In this document: piece after piece, positions 25,316 to 33,560 of the stretch
Numbering within the stretch: position 1 is the first letter of the stretch
Layout: the number at the start of each line of letters is the position of its first letter
DNA from: Paenibacillus kobensis NBRC 15729
Lineage (GTDB): Bacteria; Bacillota; Bacilli; Paenibacillales; Paenibacillaceae
DNA: 64,000 nt
Direction: 5' to 3'
NCBI RefSeq assembly: GCF_004000825.1
Contig: NZ_BILZ01000001.1
Location: 1-64,000 of the forward strand
Notes under the pieces: generated by a model
Told to the model about the DNA's origin: nothing
The model's database searches: none
What the model saw: the letters and a program-made list of their open reading frames with translations, nothing else
Program-made: the position numbers and the translations under genes

Positions 25316-26331
25316 CTTGGACGGTAATCTATGGCGACAAGGATCGGGGGCCCTATGAGCTGAATCCCGTCGTGAAGACGGTAAAGTGGTCAGGGGATAT
25401 CCAACAGGCGGCGCGTAAGCTGGTCGTTGAACTCGCCAATACACGCAATGGCAAAGAACGTTTCCTTCAGTTCGACAAAGGTGCCGAGCTGAGCCTCTTA
25501 TCAGACGGCAAGGAGCTATTCCGCGGGATCATCTTCGCGGATGAGATCGATGCCGGCGGCCAGATGTCCTTGACGGCTTACGACGAGAACATTTACTTAA
25601 CCAAAAATAAAGATACGCAAATTTTCCGCAATCAATCGGCCTCATCCATCGTCAAACGTCTGTGCAACCAATATGCGATACCGATGGGGCAGATCGACGA
25701 TACGGGCTTCATCATTCCGAAGCTGATCTATCGCGACAAGACGCTGTACGAGATGATGATCACCTCGCTCACCGTCTCCGAGAAGCAGAACGGCAAGCGG
25801 TTCTATATCGTCTCCCGCGAGGGTAAGCTCCATCTCTTGGCCCGTAAGGACCAAGAGGTCCGCTGGGTGCTCGAGAACGGATCCAACATCCTCAGCGCAA
25901 GCTATTCGCAATCGATCGAGGATATGCGTACGCAGGTCAAGGTGATAGGAGGCGACCCGGAGAAGAAGGCAGTGTCCGCGAGTGCCAAAGATCCCGAGCT
26001 GACCCGGCTGTACGGTACCATGCAGCATCTGGAGAAACCGGAGCAGGATATGACGCCTTCCCGAATGGAGCAGCTCGCGAAGCAGCGGCTGAAGGATCTC
26101 GCGACAATCGGCGACGAAGCGAGGCTTGAGTGCCTCGGGATCGCTGACGTGACGTCCGGTTCAGCAATCTACGTCAGCGAATCGATGACCGGGATCCGCG
26201 GCGGGTATTACGTCTCGGCAGATGAGCATGCATTCGAGGGCGGGTCCCACCGGATGTCGCTCACGCTGTCCGCGACGGACGATCTGCCGAAGATGGAATA
26301 CGAAGACAAGAAGGGGGCAAAACCATCATGA
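25312..26331 (+). CDS. xkdQ: Baseplate hub protein (XkdQ-like)
   Basis: 339 residues, starting MTWTVIYGDKD in an ATGA overlap with the LysM gene. It contains FRGIIFADEIDAGGQMSLTAYDENIYLTKN and later GYYVSADEHAFEGGSHRMSLTLS, features of XkdQ and of gp27/gpD-type hub proteins. It should form the central hub where tube and baseplate meet. No lytic enzyme domain was recognised in it. Confidence 0.86.
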   Translation: MTWTVIYGDKDRGPYELNPVVKTVKWSGDIQQAARKLVVELANTRNGKERFLQFDKGAELSLLSDGKELFRGIIFADEIDAGGQMSLTAYDENIYLTKNKDTQIFRNQSASSIVKRLCNQYAIPMGQIDDTGFIIPKLIYRDKTLYEMMITSLTVSEKQNGKRFYIVSREGKLHLLARKDQEVRWVLENGSNILSASYSQSIEDMRTQVKVIGGDPEKKAVSASAKDPELTRLYGTMQHLEKPEQDMTPSRMEQLAKQRLKDLATIGDEARLECLGIADVTSGSAIYVSESMTGIRGGYYVSADEHAFEGGSHRMSLTLSATDDLPKMEYEDKKGAKPS

Positions 26332-26798
26332 GAATCGAAGGCTCGGGCGCGAGCCAGCTCGTCAGCTTAATCCGCACGCTCGGCCACAATTCGGACGTGA
26401 ACGTTGAGCTCGCCACCGTCACGTCTGCTCCGCCCGATCTGAAGATCCGGATCGACCACATGAGCGTGGATCTCGAGAAGGACGACCTGATCGTAGCGCA
26501 GTCGCTCACGCGGCACAAGCGGCAGGTGAACCTGAAGAGCGAGGGGAAGGCGAAGATCTCGGCATCCAATTTAAAATTGCCGTCCGATACGCCGCCGTCC
26601 GGATTAAATGTTGCAGTGAATTATACAGGCAATGCTGCCCTTGTTTTTAGTGCCATCAGCCTCTCCAACGCGGACTTTACTGCCGAAAAAGCGGAACTGG
26701 AATTCCTGGACGAACTGAAGAAAGGCGATCGTGTCCTCGTCATGGGGATCAAGCAGGACCAAACGTACGTCGTACTAGAACGGGTGGTGACGTACTGA
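26328..26798 (+). CDS. xkdR: DUF2577-type baseplate protein (XkdR-like)
   Basis: 156 residues, overlapping the hub gene by four bases. The N-terminus (MRIEGSGASQLVSLIRTLGHN) and the C-terminal VLVMGIKQDQTYVVLERV match the DUF2577 pattern seen in PBSX XkdR. The middle includes a hydrophobic stretch and a possible OB-like fold. It probably belongs to the hub or spike region. Assignment depends on both motif and position. Confidence 0.78.
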   Translation: MRIEGSGASQLVSLIRTLGHNSDVNVELATVTSAPPDLKIRIDHMSVDLEKDDLIVAQSLTRHKRQVNLKSEGKAKISASNLKLPSDTPPSGLNVAVNYTGNAALVFSAISLSNADFTAEKAELEFLDELKKGDRVLVMGIKQDQTYVVLERVVTY

Positions 26799-27223
26799 TG
26801 GCGCTCTCGCCGCTGCAACCAAGGGAGGAGCGCGTCGTCCAGATCGCTGCGCCACCTTCGCCATCCCGGACGTACGCCCTTGACTTTGACGGCGACGAGC
26901 TGCTGCGTCCCGTCATGATCGACGGCGATGAGGCGCTGCGCCAAGCGATCCGCAAGACGATCGCAACCGCACGCTACCGATACTTGATCTATGACGGCCA
27001 GTACGGATGCGAGCTCGAGCGACTGCTCGGCGAAGTGTTGTCACCCGAGCTTCTGAATCTCGAAATCAAGCGCGCCGTCCGGGAAGCGCTGCTCGCGGAT
27101 GAACGCATCCAAGATGTCGGCGGATTCGACATTCGCCGGGAAGGCGACATGTTGTTCATTGCCTTCACCGTGAAGAGCGGTCATCTCACATTGAAAGAGG
27201 AGGTAGCGATCGGTAATGTATGA
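26798..27223 (+). CDS. xkdS: DUF2634-type baseplate protein (XkdS-like)
   Basis: 141 residues. The start overlaps the preceding stop (TGATG). The sequence has the W/gp25-like pattern of XkdS: DGDEALRQAIRKTIATARYRYLIYDGQYGCELE followed by IKRAVREALLADERIQDVGGF. gp25-like proteins lie at the base of the sheath and trigger contraction. It overlaps the baseplate J gene by eight bases. Confidence 0.85.
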   Translation: MALSPLQPREERVVQIAAPPSPSRTYALDFDGDELLRPVMIDGDEALRQAIRKTIATARYRYLIYDGQYGCELERLLGEVLSPELLNLEIKRAVREALLADERIQDVGGFDIRREGDMLFIAFTVKSGHLTLKEEVAIGNV

Positions 27224-28277
27224 GCAACAAACGAAGAAGGCGATCCTGCAGCGCATGCTGGACGCTTCGCCTCCCGATATCGACCAGCGCCCAGGCTCCG
27301 TAACGTTCGATCTGCTCTCGCCGGCAGCAATCGAGCTGGCTCAGGCCTACATCGAGCTGGATAACGTGCTGCGATCCGGATTTGCCTCCCCCGAGCAGCC
27401 CTCGCGCTACCTGGATCTGCGCGTTGCAGAAATGGGACTCTCGCGTCTTGCCAGCGTTAAAGCGGTAGGGCGTGTGACGTTCACCGCGCCGAAAGGCACG
27501 ATCGTGCCTGCGGGCACCGTCGTCTCGACCGATGACATGGCCCCAATCTTCTACGTCACGACTGAGCAGGCTTTCCTAGAGAACGGTACGGCCACGGTCG
27601 ACGCAGAGGCGCGGGAAGGAGGGGCAGCCGGCAACGTGGCTGTCGGCCGAATCCGGCTGATCCAGGGCGATCTGACTGGCATCGTGTCGGTCGGGAACGA
27701 GAATGCGTTCAAGAACGGGTCCGACGCTGAATCGGACGAAGCGCTCCTCCAGCGCTACTACGACCGGGTCCGGCGGCCGGCGACGAGCGGCAACGCCTGG
27801 CATTACCGCCAATGGGCGATGGAGGTGAAGGGGGTCGGTGACGTGAAGGTATTCCCCGTCTGGGACGGCAATGGTACCGTGAAGCTGGCGCTCCTCTCGA
27901 GCGACAAGCGCGAGCCTTCCGACGAGACTGTTAACAATGTGCGGAAGGCGGTCGAGGAACGGCGGCCGGTAGGCGCCTGCGTCACAGTCGTTCCGGCCAA
28001 GGAGGACGCGGTCGCCGTATCCGCGAAGCTTAAGCTGGAACCGGGCGCAGATCTCGAAGAAGTGAAGGCCCAGTTCGCCGCTAACCTTGAGGCGCACTTG
28101 GCGGATCTAGCGTTCCGGGATCCAGTTGTTCGATATATTCGCGTACTAGGCTTGCTGCTTGGCATCGAATCGGTCGTCGACTTCAAGGATATGACGCTGA
28201 ACGGCGGCGAGGAGAACTTGACCATCCTTGAAGATCATGTGGCGGTCGTCGGGACGGTGAACTTTAGTGTTATCTGA
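27216..28277 (+). CDS. xkdT: Baseplate J-like protein (XkdT-like)
   Basis: 353 residues, starting MYEQQTKKAILQRML. It has the J-family layout: PDIDQRPGSVTFDLLSPAAIELAQAY, a beta domain with GTIVPAGTVVSTDD, then GSDAESDEALLQRYYDRVRRPATSGNAWHYRQWA and VKVFPVWDGNGTVKLALLS. This protein forms the wedge of the baseplate. Order and length agree with PBSX. Confidence 0.92.
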   Translation: MYEQQTKKAILQRMLDASPPDIDQRPGSVTFDLLSPAAIELAQAYIELDNVLRSGFASPEQPSRYLDLRVAEMGLSRLASVKAVGRVTFTAPKGTIVPAGTVVSTDDMAPIFYVTTEQAFLENGTATVDAEAREGGAAGNVAVGRIRLIQGDLTGIVSVGNENAFKNGSDAESDEALLQRYYDRVRRPATSGNAWHYRQWAMEVKGVGDVKVFPVWDGNGTVKLALLSSDKREPSDETVNNVRKAVEERRPVGACVTVVPAKEDAVAVSAKLKLEPGADLEEVKAQFAANLEAHLADLAFRDPVVRYIRVLGLLLGIESVVDFKDMTLNGGEENLTILEDHVAVVGTVNFSVI

Positions 28278-28857
28278 GTCACCTGAGTCGCCTAAATCTC
28301 AAGCTATTGCTCTCGGTATGCTGGATGCTCTGCCAAAGTATTACGCGGATTCGCATATCGTCGCCAATCTTACCAGCCGCGAAGCGGCGGAGCTGTTCGA
28401 CTATCAGGAGCGGCTTCGCGACGTGCTGGACCAGTTCTTCGTCCTGTCGGCCACCTGGGGCTTGGACATCTGGGAGGAGATCTGCGGCCTGCCCATCCAG
28501 GAGGGCAAGCCGGATGATCAACGGCGCTCGGTCATCCTATCCAAGATGCGCGGCGCGGGAACGGTGACGGTTCCCGTCATTCACGAGGTCGTCGACGCGT
28601 TCGAGAACGGCGAAGTGAGCGTCCGCGAAGACTTCGAGAATTACGAAGTCGTCGTTACGTTCATCGGCAAGCGGGGCAGGCCGCCTAACGTGGACGACGT
28701 GAAGGACGCCGTCCGAGAGATTCTGCCTGCTCACCTGAACGTACGGTTCGAATATACCTACTTGCGCTGGGAAGAGCTGGATGCAGCGGCGCTGACGTGG
28801 GATCGTCTCGATGCCATGAACATGACATGGGACGATCTGGAAGTATGGAAGCCTTAG
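28267..28857 (+). CDS. xkdU: YmfQ/DUF2313-type tail protein (XkdU-like)
   Basis: 196 residues from a GTG start that overlaps the end of the J-like gene. It has MLDALPKYYADSHIVANL near the start, a WGLDIWEEICGLP segment and a C-terminal DWDRLD/TWDDLE-type pair (LTWDRLDAMNMTWDDLEVWKP). The family links the baseplate to the fibres. The ribosome site before the GTG is weak, so translation may depend on coupling. Confidence 0.85.
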   Translation: MLSESPESPKSQAIALGMLDALPKYYADSHIVANLTSREAAELFDYQERLRDVLDQFFVLSATWGLDIWEEICGLPIQEGKPDDQRRSVILSKMRGAGTVTVPVIHEVVDAFENGEVSVREDFENYEVVVTFIGKRGRPPNVDDVKDAVREILPAHLNVRFEYTYLRWEELDAAALTWDRLDAMNMTWDDLEVWKP

Positions 28858-28874
28858 AAAGGAGTACGACAACA

Positions 28875-30371
28875 ATGCCTAATTTACCTAGCGGCCTGAG
28901 AACGTTCGAAGCGAGCGAGACGGTGCGCCGTCTCGCGCAGAACGAGAACATCGAAGCGACAGACCGGCTGTTTCACGATAACGAAGGGCATCGCCATACA
29001 GGGAAGCCCGGCGATGCGCCTCAAATCGGAGCGTCAGGTCTCGCATCCGGAGCCGTGACATCCGACAAGCTCGCCTCCGGCGCTGTAACGAGCGACAAGC
29101 TCGCATCCAGTGCCGTGACATCCGACAAGCTTGGAACCGGAGCCGTGACAGGTGACAAACTTGCTAAAGGCAGCGTGGAACGCGTTCACCTGCGGTCTGC
29201 GGGCCTTAGCTCGAACATCGCCAAATACAAGAAAGTGACGGTGACCGGCGGAAACGTCACCGGCAATCCGACGACGCCTTTCACGTTCCAGACTGGCTTC
29301 GCGGGAGACAGCCATCTGTGGACACTACCAGTATCCACGGCGCTGCCCCAATCGCTAACGATTCATCTAGGCCAGGAGTATATGCGGCTCGAGGGACTCT
29401 CCTTCGGTTCGTGGGTTGGTTCGGACCAGAGCACGGTCCCGACCCAATTTTACATTGAAGCCAGCCCGGACAATACGGTTTGGACGCGCGTATACACGCA
29501 TGCGGGACAAATCTACGAACCTTTTCAGTTTCTGCCATTCAACCCGGTACCGGCTTCTTGCAAATTTATCCGTTTCACGGTGATGGAGCGGAGCGAAGGC
29601 AGAGATGCGGTCGTCTCCTGTCTGGCGGTCTATAGCCGATTCCACGGCAATGTGGATCTGGATGCGCTGGAGGACGTTCGTCCTTGGGGGCTGAACGCCA
29701 GATTGCAAGGACTCATGATTGTTCCCGAAGCAGATATCTCTGACAACGGCAGTGGACAGCTGACGCTGACGGAGCCGCTCACCGTCATGAACCCGGCTTC
29801 AGGCACGTATTTCCGTGTAAATAAAGGCATTTATGCCTTACCGGAATGGGGCTATCTGTATGTGGACTTCCCACATGCCCACGGGGTTCTCCTTAATCCT
29901 TCGGTAGCCGTCTGGACGGATGGCAGCCGGAACTACGATGCCAAGAACCGGCTCATTCTAGCGCAGCGCTGTTCGACGGGGCCGATCTATATGAACGCAG
30001 CCCTGCAGGCCCGAATCGCCGGCAAGGCGCCGAACGCCGACAAGGTGGACGGCATCGACTTTCGGACGTCGAACGGATATCTGGAATACAACAGCGGAAC
30101 GGGGTGGAACGGCGTGGGAATCAAAAGCGTGCAGCGGGGGAAGGTTTTTTGGACTACCGAGACGTGGCAAATCATGACTGTACCGATCTCTCCGGTCAAT
30201 CTGAGCAAATCGTTCGTTAATGTCCGTCACACCGGGTCAACAAGCATCGGAAATATATACGATTCGGCCAGCATCGACGCACATTTGAACTCCTCTACGG
30301 AGCTTCAAATGAGGGCCGCGTATGACTCACAATATTTTTGGGTTTCCTGGGAGGTAGTCGAATATGCCTAA
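28875..30371 (+). CDS. Tail fibre protein with N-terminal tandem repeats
   Basis: 498 residues from the ATG at 28875, behind AAAGGAG; the frame is open further upstream inside the previous gene but without a ribosome site. The N-terminus has FHDNEGHRHTG, then four SGAVTSDKLA-type decapeptides (residues about 55-98), a trimeric-fibre feature of phage tails. Residues about 110-270 look like an F5/8-type beta sandwich (YIEASPDNTVWTRVYTHAG, then CKFIRFTVMER), which could bind a sugar. The C-terminal part is not recognised. It probably decides the target range of the tail. Confidence 0.82.
   Translation: MPNLPSGLRTFEASETVRRLAQNENIEATDRLFHDNEGHRHTGKPGDAPQIGASGLASGAVTSDKLASGAVTSDKLASSAVTSDKLGTGAVTGDKLAKGSVERVHLRSAGLSSNIAKYKKVTVTGGNVTGNPTTPFTFQTGFAGDSHLWTLPVSTALPQSLTIHLGQEYMRLEGLSFGSWVGSDQSTVPTQFYIEASPDNTVWTRVYTHAGQIYEPFQFLPFNPVPASCKFIRFTVMERSEGRDAVVSCLAVYSRFHGNVDLDALEDVRPWGLNARLQGLMIVPEADISDNGSGQLTLTEPLTVMNPASGTYFRVNKGIYALPEWGYLYVDFPHAHGVLLNPSVAVWTDGSRNYDAKNRLILAQRCSTGPIYMNAALQARIAGKAPNADKVDGIDFRTSNGYLEYNSGTGWNGVGIKSVQRGKVFWTTETWQIMTVPISPVNLSKSFVNVRHTGSTSIGNIYDSASIDAHLNSSTELQMRAAYDSQYFWVSWEVVEYA
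29037..29165 (+). repeat. 30-base tandem repeat in the tail fibre gene
   Basis: Four imperfect copies of a 30-base unit encoding SGAVTSDKLA variants. The unit boundaries keep the reading frame, so copy number can change without frame loss. Confidence 0.85.
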
Positions 30372-30813
30372 TTACTACGCGCAAATCAGCATGAACGGTT
30401 CTAACAAGGTGATCGGCTTGAGCCAGCTGTCAGGACCCGTAAGCAATGGCTCGATGGTCCCCATTACGGAGGCGCAGTATGCGAATGACAGTTTGTTCTC
30501 ATATCGATACGTGAACGGCAACTTCATTCCCCCGATGTCGATCATGAGCGCTGACAAGACTGTCATCGCTGCGGACGGCCAAGATACCGTCACGATCAAG
30601 TTGGATCTGTCCGACGCGGAGGAGTTCCCTCGCTTCGCGGACGGAGACGAGGATGTGATCGTGGAAGTAAACGGCTTGCGGCAAGTGGTTAAAGGAACGG
30701 ACGGTATCGCCGTACTGACGCTGACGAGCGAGGAGCCGGGCGAATACTTCGTTCGTACGGTCAATCTGGAAAGCGAAGAAACGCTGAAGGTGGTGGTTAC
30801 GGATGACCGCTAA
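30364..30813 (+). CDS. Tail fibre-associated protein, unknown
   Basis: 149 residues, overlapping the fibre gene by eight bases. It begins MPNYYAQISMNGSNKVIGLSQLSG and has a C-terminal half rich in beta-type residues (MSADKTVIAADGQDTVTIKLD, then EEPGEYFVRTVN), like an Ig-like domain. Genes at this place often encode fibre tips or fibre assembly factors. Function is not certain. Confidence 0.7.
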   Translation: MPNYYAQISMNGSNKVIGLSQLSGPVSNGSMVPITEAQYANDSLFSYRYVNGNFIPPMSIMSADKTVIAADGQDTVTIKLDLSDAEEFPRFADGDEDVIVEVNGLRQVVKGTDGIAVLTLTSEEPGEYFVRTVNLESEETLKVVVTDDR

Positions 30814-31114
30814 AAAGAAGGACGATTCGCTCCCGACGGGAGACGGCGAGACGCCGGGGATCGGCAAACCAGGCAGAGGAAACCTGCATCGCAATCATAT
30901 TCACATTCCTGCTAATCCAATGCGCCTGCAATCGCAGAAGCTGGCGGAACGCCTTCATCAGCTGCGCCAATCAGGCAAACCTGACACCGTGACGAATGAC
31001 GTGCTCTACGAGATGCTGACGGACATTCTCGAGAATCAATGGCTTCTGGAGAACAGGCTGTTGGAACTCGCCCAATCGAAACCGTCAGCACGAACGTCAG
31101 TGTCATCCAACTGA
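30803..31114 (+). CDS. Small hydrophilic protein at the end of the tail operon
   Basis: 103 residues, overlapping the previous gene by 11 bases. It is rich in Lys, Gly and His at the N-terminus (GKPGRGNLHRNHIHIPANP) and helical at the C-terminus. No membrane segment is seen, so it is not an obvious holin. It lies just before the operon terminator. Function unknown. Confidence 0.65.
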   Translation: MTAKKKDDSLPTGDGETPGIGKPGRGNLHRNHIHIPANPMRLQSQKLAERLHQLRQSGKPDTVTNDVLYEMLTDILENQWLLENRLLELAQSKPSARTSVSSN

Positions 31115-31126
31115 AGCAATGAATCG

Positions 31127-31160
31127 AAGGACCCTCGCCGTTGCGAGGGTCCTTTTTGTT
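31127..31160 (+). terminator. Terminator of the tail operon
   Basis: Perfect 12-bp stem (AAGGACCCTCGC at 31127-31138 and its complement at 31143-31154), 4-base loop, then T residues. It closes the operon that begins at 19977. Confidence 0.9.
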
Positions 31161-31308
31161 GTGGATGACATCGACAGAATAGAGTTGATAACTAGCAAGT
31201 TTAATTCAATTAATAGCAAGAATAGTTAACGCAATGCAACTGGAATCGATTATATTTGACCTATATAAATGCATGGATTTGCAAACTACCAATAGACAGG
31301 AGAAGTTT

Positions 31309-31764
31309 ATGAGGAAGATCGCACTCATCATACTTGTTGTTCTCATCATGACCATAACGGCTTGCACAACCGCTGCAGGCTCGGGTACAGACGAGAAGGT
31401 TGTGAATCAATACCTTAATGGCAAGACAATATTGTGGCAGCATGTTACGGATGTAAATAAAGCTGCAGTATGGTACGAGGAAAATTTAGGCATAACACGT
31501 TTGGATCAGATTGACGGTATGATATTTTTATCTATCAACGGGGATGAAACGGAGCTTGCCTTGATCCAATCGAATGAGAAATCCCTTCCGCCTTACGCCG
31601 TCATAGACTTTCAGACCGATGATATACAGAAGCTCTATCAACACTTACAGAGTAAATCCGTTAAAGTAGATCCATTAACCAACCCAGGGGGACCTTATTG
31701 GGAATTTCACTTCTACGATCCGGATGGAAACAAGATGAAAATGCATGGGTACGCTAACGCATAG
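31309..31764 (+). CDS. Lipoprotein with a VOC (glyoxalase-like) domain
   Basis: 151 residues from the ATG at 31309 behind AGGAG; an earlier in-frame ATG at 31234 has no ribosome site. The signal peptide ends in a lipobox ITAC with Cys19. Residues about 45-150 have the VOC pattern (HVTDVNKAAVWYEENLGI to FHFYDPDGNKMKMHGY). Most VOC proteins are cytoplasmic, so an anchored extracellular one is unusual. Ligand or reaction unknown. Confidence 0.82.
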   Translation: MRKIALIILVVLIMTITACTTAAGSGTDEKVVNQYLNGKTILWQHVTDVNKAAVWYEENLGITRLDQIDGMIFLSINGDETELALIQSNEKSLPPYAVIDFQTDDIQKLYQHLQSKSVKVDPLTNPGGPYWEFHFYDPDGNKMKMHGYANA

Positions 31765-31792
31765 ACCGGTGACTGTCCAGCACAAAAATAGC

Positions 31793-31823
31793 TTGCTCTG
31801 AAACGCGTTTCATACCCTACAAT
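31793..31823 (+). promoter_or_regulatory. Promoter with LacI-type operator before yczE-lacI
   Basis: TTGCTC (31793-31798) and TACAAT (31818-31823) flank a perfect 14-base palindrome TGAAACGCGTTTCA (31799-31812). The palindrome fills the spacer, so a bound repressor would block RNA polymerase. The LacI regulator in this operon is the likely owner. The 19-base spacer is longer than usual. Confidence 0.6.
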
Positions 31824-31864
31824 CCTCATGAGTTCGATATAGCGGGAAATGAGGGAATGGAATT

Positions 31865-32494
31865 ATGATGAAGCGTAGTCTGATCTATATCGTAGGGTTG
31901 TTTATCCTATCGTTCGGTGTTGTATGTATGATTAAAGCCAATATAGGGGTTGCTCCATGGGATGCACTGAATGTGGCGTTGACCGATAAAGTAGGCCTTA
32001 CCGTAGGATCATGGGTTTTTATTGTTGGAGGAGTCATCATTCTCATTAATGGTATCATAAGAATGAGGCTGCCGAATGTAACGGGTGCCATACCTATTGT
32101 GATTATTGGCTTCTTCGTTGATCTCTTAAATTTGAAAGTGCTCACCTTTCTGAAGGTGAACGGAGCACTGCATCAATGGATTTTGTTTCTGGCAGGCTTA
32201 AGTATATTGGCGGCGGGCATCTCGTTCTATTTGCGAGCCCAATTGCCTTCCGTTCCGAATGACGAACTAATGCTTGCGGTTACAGAGCGTACGGGTTGGC
32301 AAATCTACATGACCAAAACAATCGGCGAAGCCGCCGCTCTTATCTTAGCAATTATCCTTAAAGGACCGGTTGGCGTTGGAACGATCATCGTCATGTTAGG
32401 TATAGGCGTGTTAATTCATGTCTTCGATAAACTTCTTCACAAGATTGGTTTCTCAAGTCCAGTAGCCCAGACAGCGGTTAATGAGGAGAAATGA
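31865..32494 (+). CDS. yczE: YczE/YitT-type integral membrane protein
   Basis: 209 residues with five hydrophobic segments (for example YIVGLFILSFGVVCMI and GTIIVMLGIGVLIHVF). The N-terminal motif IKANIGVAPWDALNVALTDKVGLTVGSW is typical of the YczE family. Family members are poorly understood; one in Bacillus is linked to lipopeptide production. The stop overlaps the start of the regulator (ATGA), so the two are co-translated. Confidence 0.85.
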   Translation: MMKRSLIYIVGLFILSFGVVCMIKANIGVAPWDALNVALTDKVGLTVGSWVFIVGGVIILINGIIRMRLPNVTGAIPIVIIGFFVDLLNLKVLTFLKVNGALHQWILFLAGLSILAAGISFYLRAQLPSVPNDELMLAVTERTGWQIYMTKTIGEAAALILAIILKGPVGVGTIIVMLGIGVLIHVFDKLLHKIGFSSPVAQTAVNEEK

Positions 32495-33471
32495 TGATGA
32501 CGACGATATCCGAAATCGCTCAGAAAGCGAAGGTTTCTCGAACAACCGTATCTAGAGTTCTCAATCATCACCCGTATGTCAAAGCAGATAAACGAGATGC
32601 TGTACTGCAAGCGATCCAAGAGCTGCAGTATGTGCCCAACTTTAATGCTGTCCATCTTTCCAAGGGAAGAACAAACGTATTAGGCGTCATAGTTCCTAAG
32701 ATCGATCATCCGTTCTTCAGTCAGTTGATTGCCGGCATAGGCGAAGTATGCAACCGTTATCGATACAGCCTGCTGCTGCATCAGTCTAATAATGACCTCA
32801 ATCAAGAACTCCATTTTTTTAACCAGCTTAAATATAAACTCGTCGACGGACTCCTATTAGGTTCTGCCATAAGCCCGCCGCATGTACTTGATGAACTGTC
32901 GAATTACGGCAAGATTGTCTGTTGTGAAGCTTCCGGGTGCGACAAAATGGCAAGCGTATCGGTTAACCACGAAGCTGGCATCCAATTGGCTCTGGATCAT
33001 CTGAGGGAACAGGGACATCAGAATATCGGCCTATGCATAGGAAATGCGAAGAGTGGCGTTGGGATCAAGAGAGCCCAAGCCTTCTTTCAATATCAACAGA
33101 ACTATCAGTTAGGTTGGAATGCGAGTTGGTACTTTGATGGAAATTATACGATCGAAGACGGTATCCAGGTAGCAAGGCAATTGTTCCGTCAGTCCCATCG
33201 GCCAACCGCCATTGTAGTCGGAAGCGATTATGTGGCAGCGGGGATTCTATATGAGGCCCGCATACAAGGGATACCAGTGCCAGACGGCTTTGCCGTCATT
33301 GGGTTCGATAATCAGCCTATCTCCGAAGTTGTAGAGCTGTCGACGATTGATCAGCCGATCGTAGAACTAGGGATAATGGCGGCAGAATTACTGTTTCTTC
33401 AGCTGCACGATCAGCAAGTTTCGAGTACAAATCAGCTGAATCTGAAACTGATCCAAAGAAAATCCACTTGA
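32491..33471 (+). CDS. LacI-family transcriptional regulator
   Basis: 326 residues. Residues 1-55 form the LacI helix-turn-helix and hinge (TISEIAQKAKVSRTTVSRVLNHH, then ELQYVPN). The rest is a periplasmic-binding-type sugar domain (GVIVPKIDHPFFSQLIAGI, then VIGFDNQP). It overlaps yczE by four bases and probably represses its own operon through the palindrome at 31799-31812. It may also act on the GH94 gene that follows, but that promoter lacks the palindrome. Confidence 0.93.
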   Translation: MMMTTISEIAQKAKVSRTTVSRVLNHHPYVKADKRDAVLQAIQELQYVPNFNAVHLSKGRTNVLGVIVPKIDHPFFSQLIAGIGEVCNRYRYSLLLHQSNNDLNQELHFFNQLKYKLVDGLLLGSAISPPHVLDELSNYGKIVCCEASGCDKMASVSVNHEAGIQLALDHLREQGHQNIGLCIGNAKSGVGIKRAQAFFQYQQNYQLGWNASWYFDGNYTIEDGIQVARQLFRQSHRPTAIVVGSDYVAAGILYEARIQGIPVPDGFAVIGFDNQPISEVVELSTIDQPIVELGIMAAELLFLQLHDQQVSSTNQLNLKLIQRKST

Positions 33472-33522
33472 CAGTCAATGGACTAGTCTGTCATTGCATT
33501 GGAAGAAAGAACTAGGCATAAT
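33469..33522 (+). promoter_or_regulatory. Promoter and inverted repeat before the GH94 gene
   Basis: TTGCAT (33494-33499), 17-base spacer, CATAAT (33517-33522). Just upstream lies TGACAG (33469-33474) with its complement CTGTCA (33488-33493), and GACTAGTC (33481-33488) is itself palindromic. This could bind an activator or a repressor. Confidence 0.55.
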
Positions 33523-33560
33523 AAGATGATCGTATAGATTAGAAGAGTGGAGGCTCGCCA

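Noticed and set aside
29037-29165. CRISPR array
   Set aside because: The 30-base units follow each other without spacers and encode in-frame decapeptides of a tail fibre.
30803-31114. Holin of the tail module
   Set aside because: The protein is hydrophilic and has no membrane segment.
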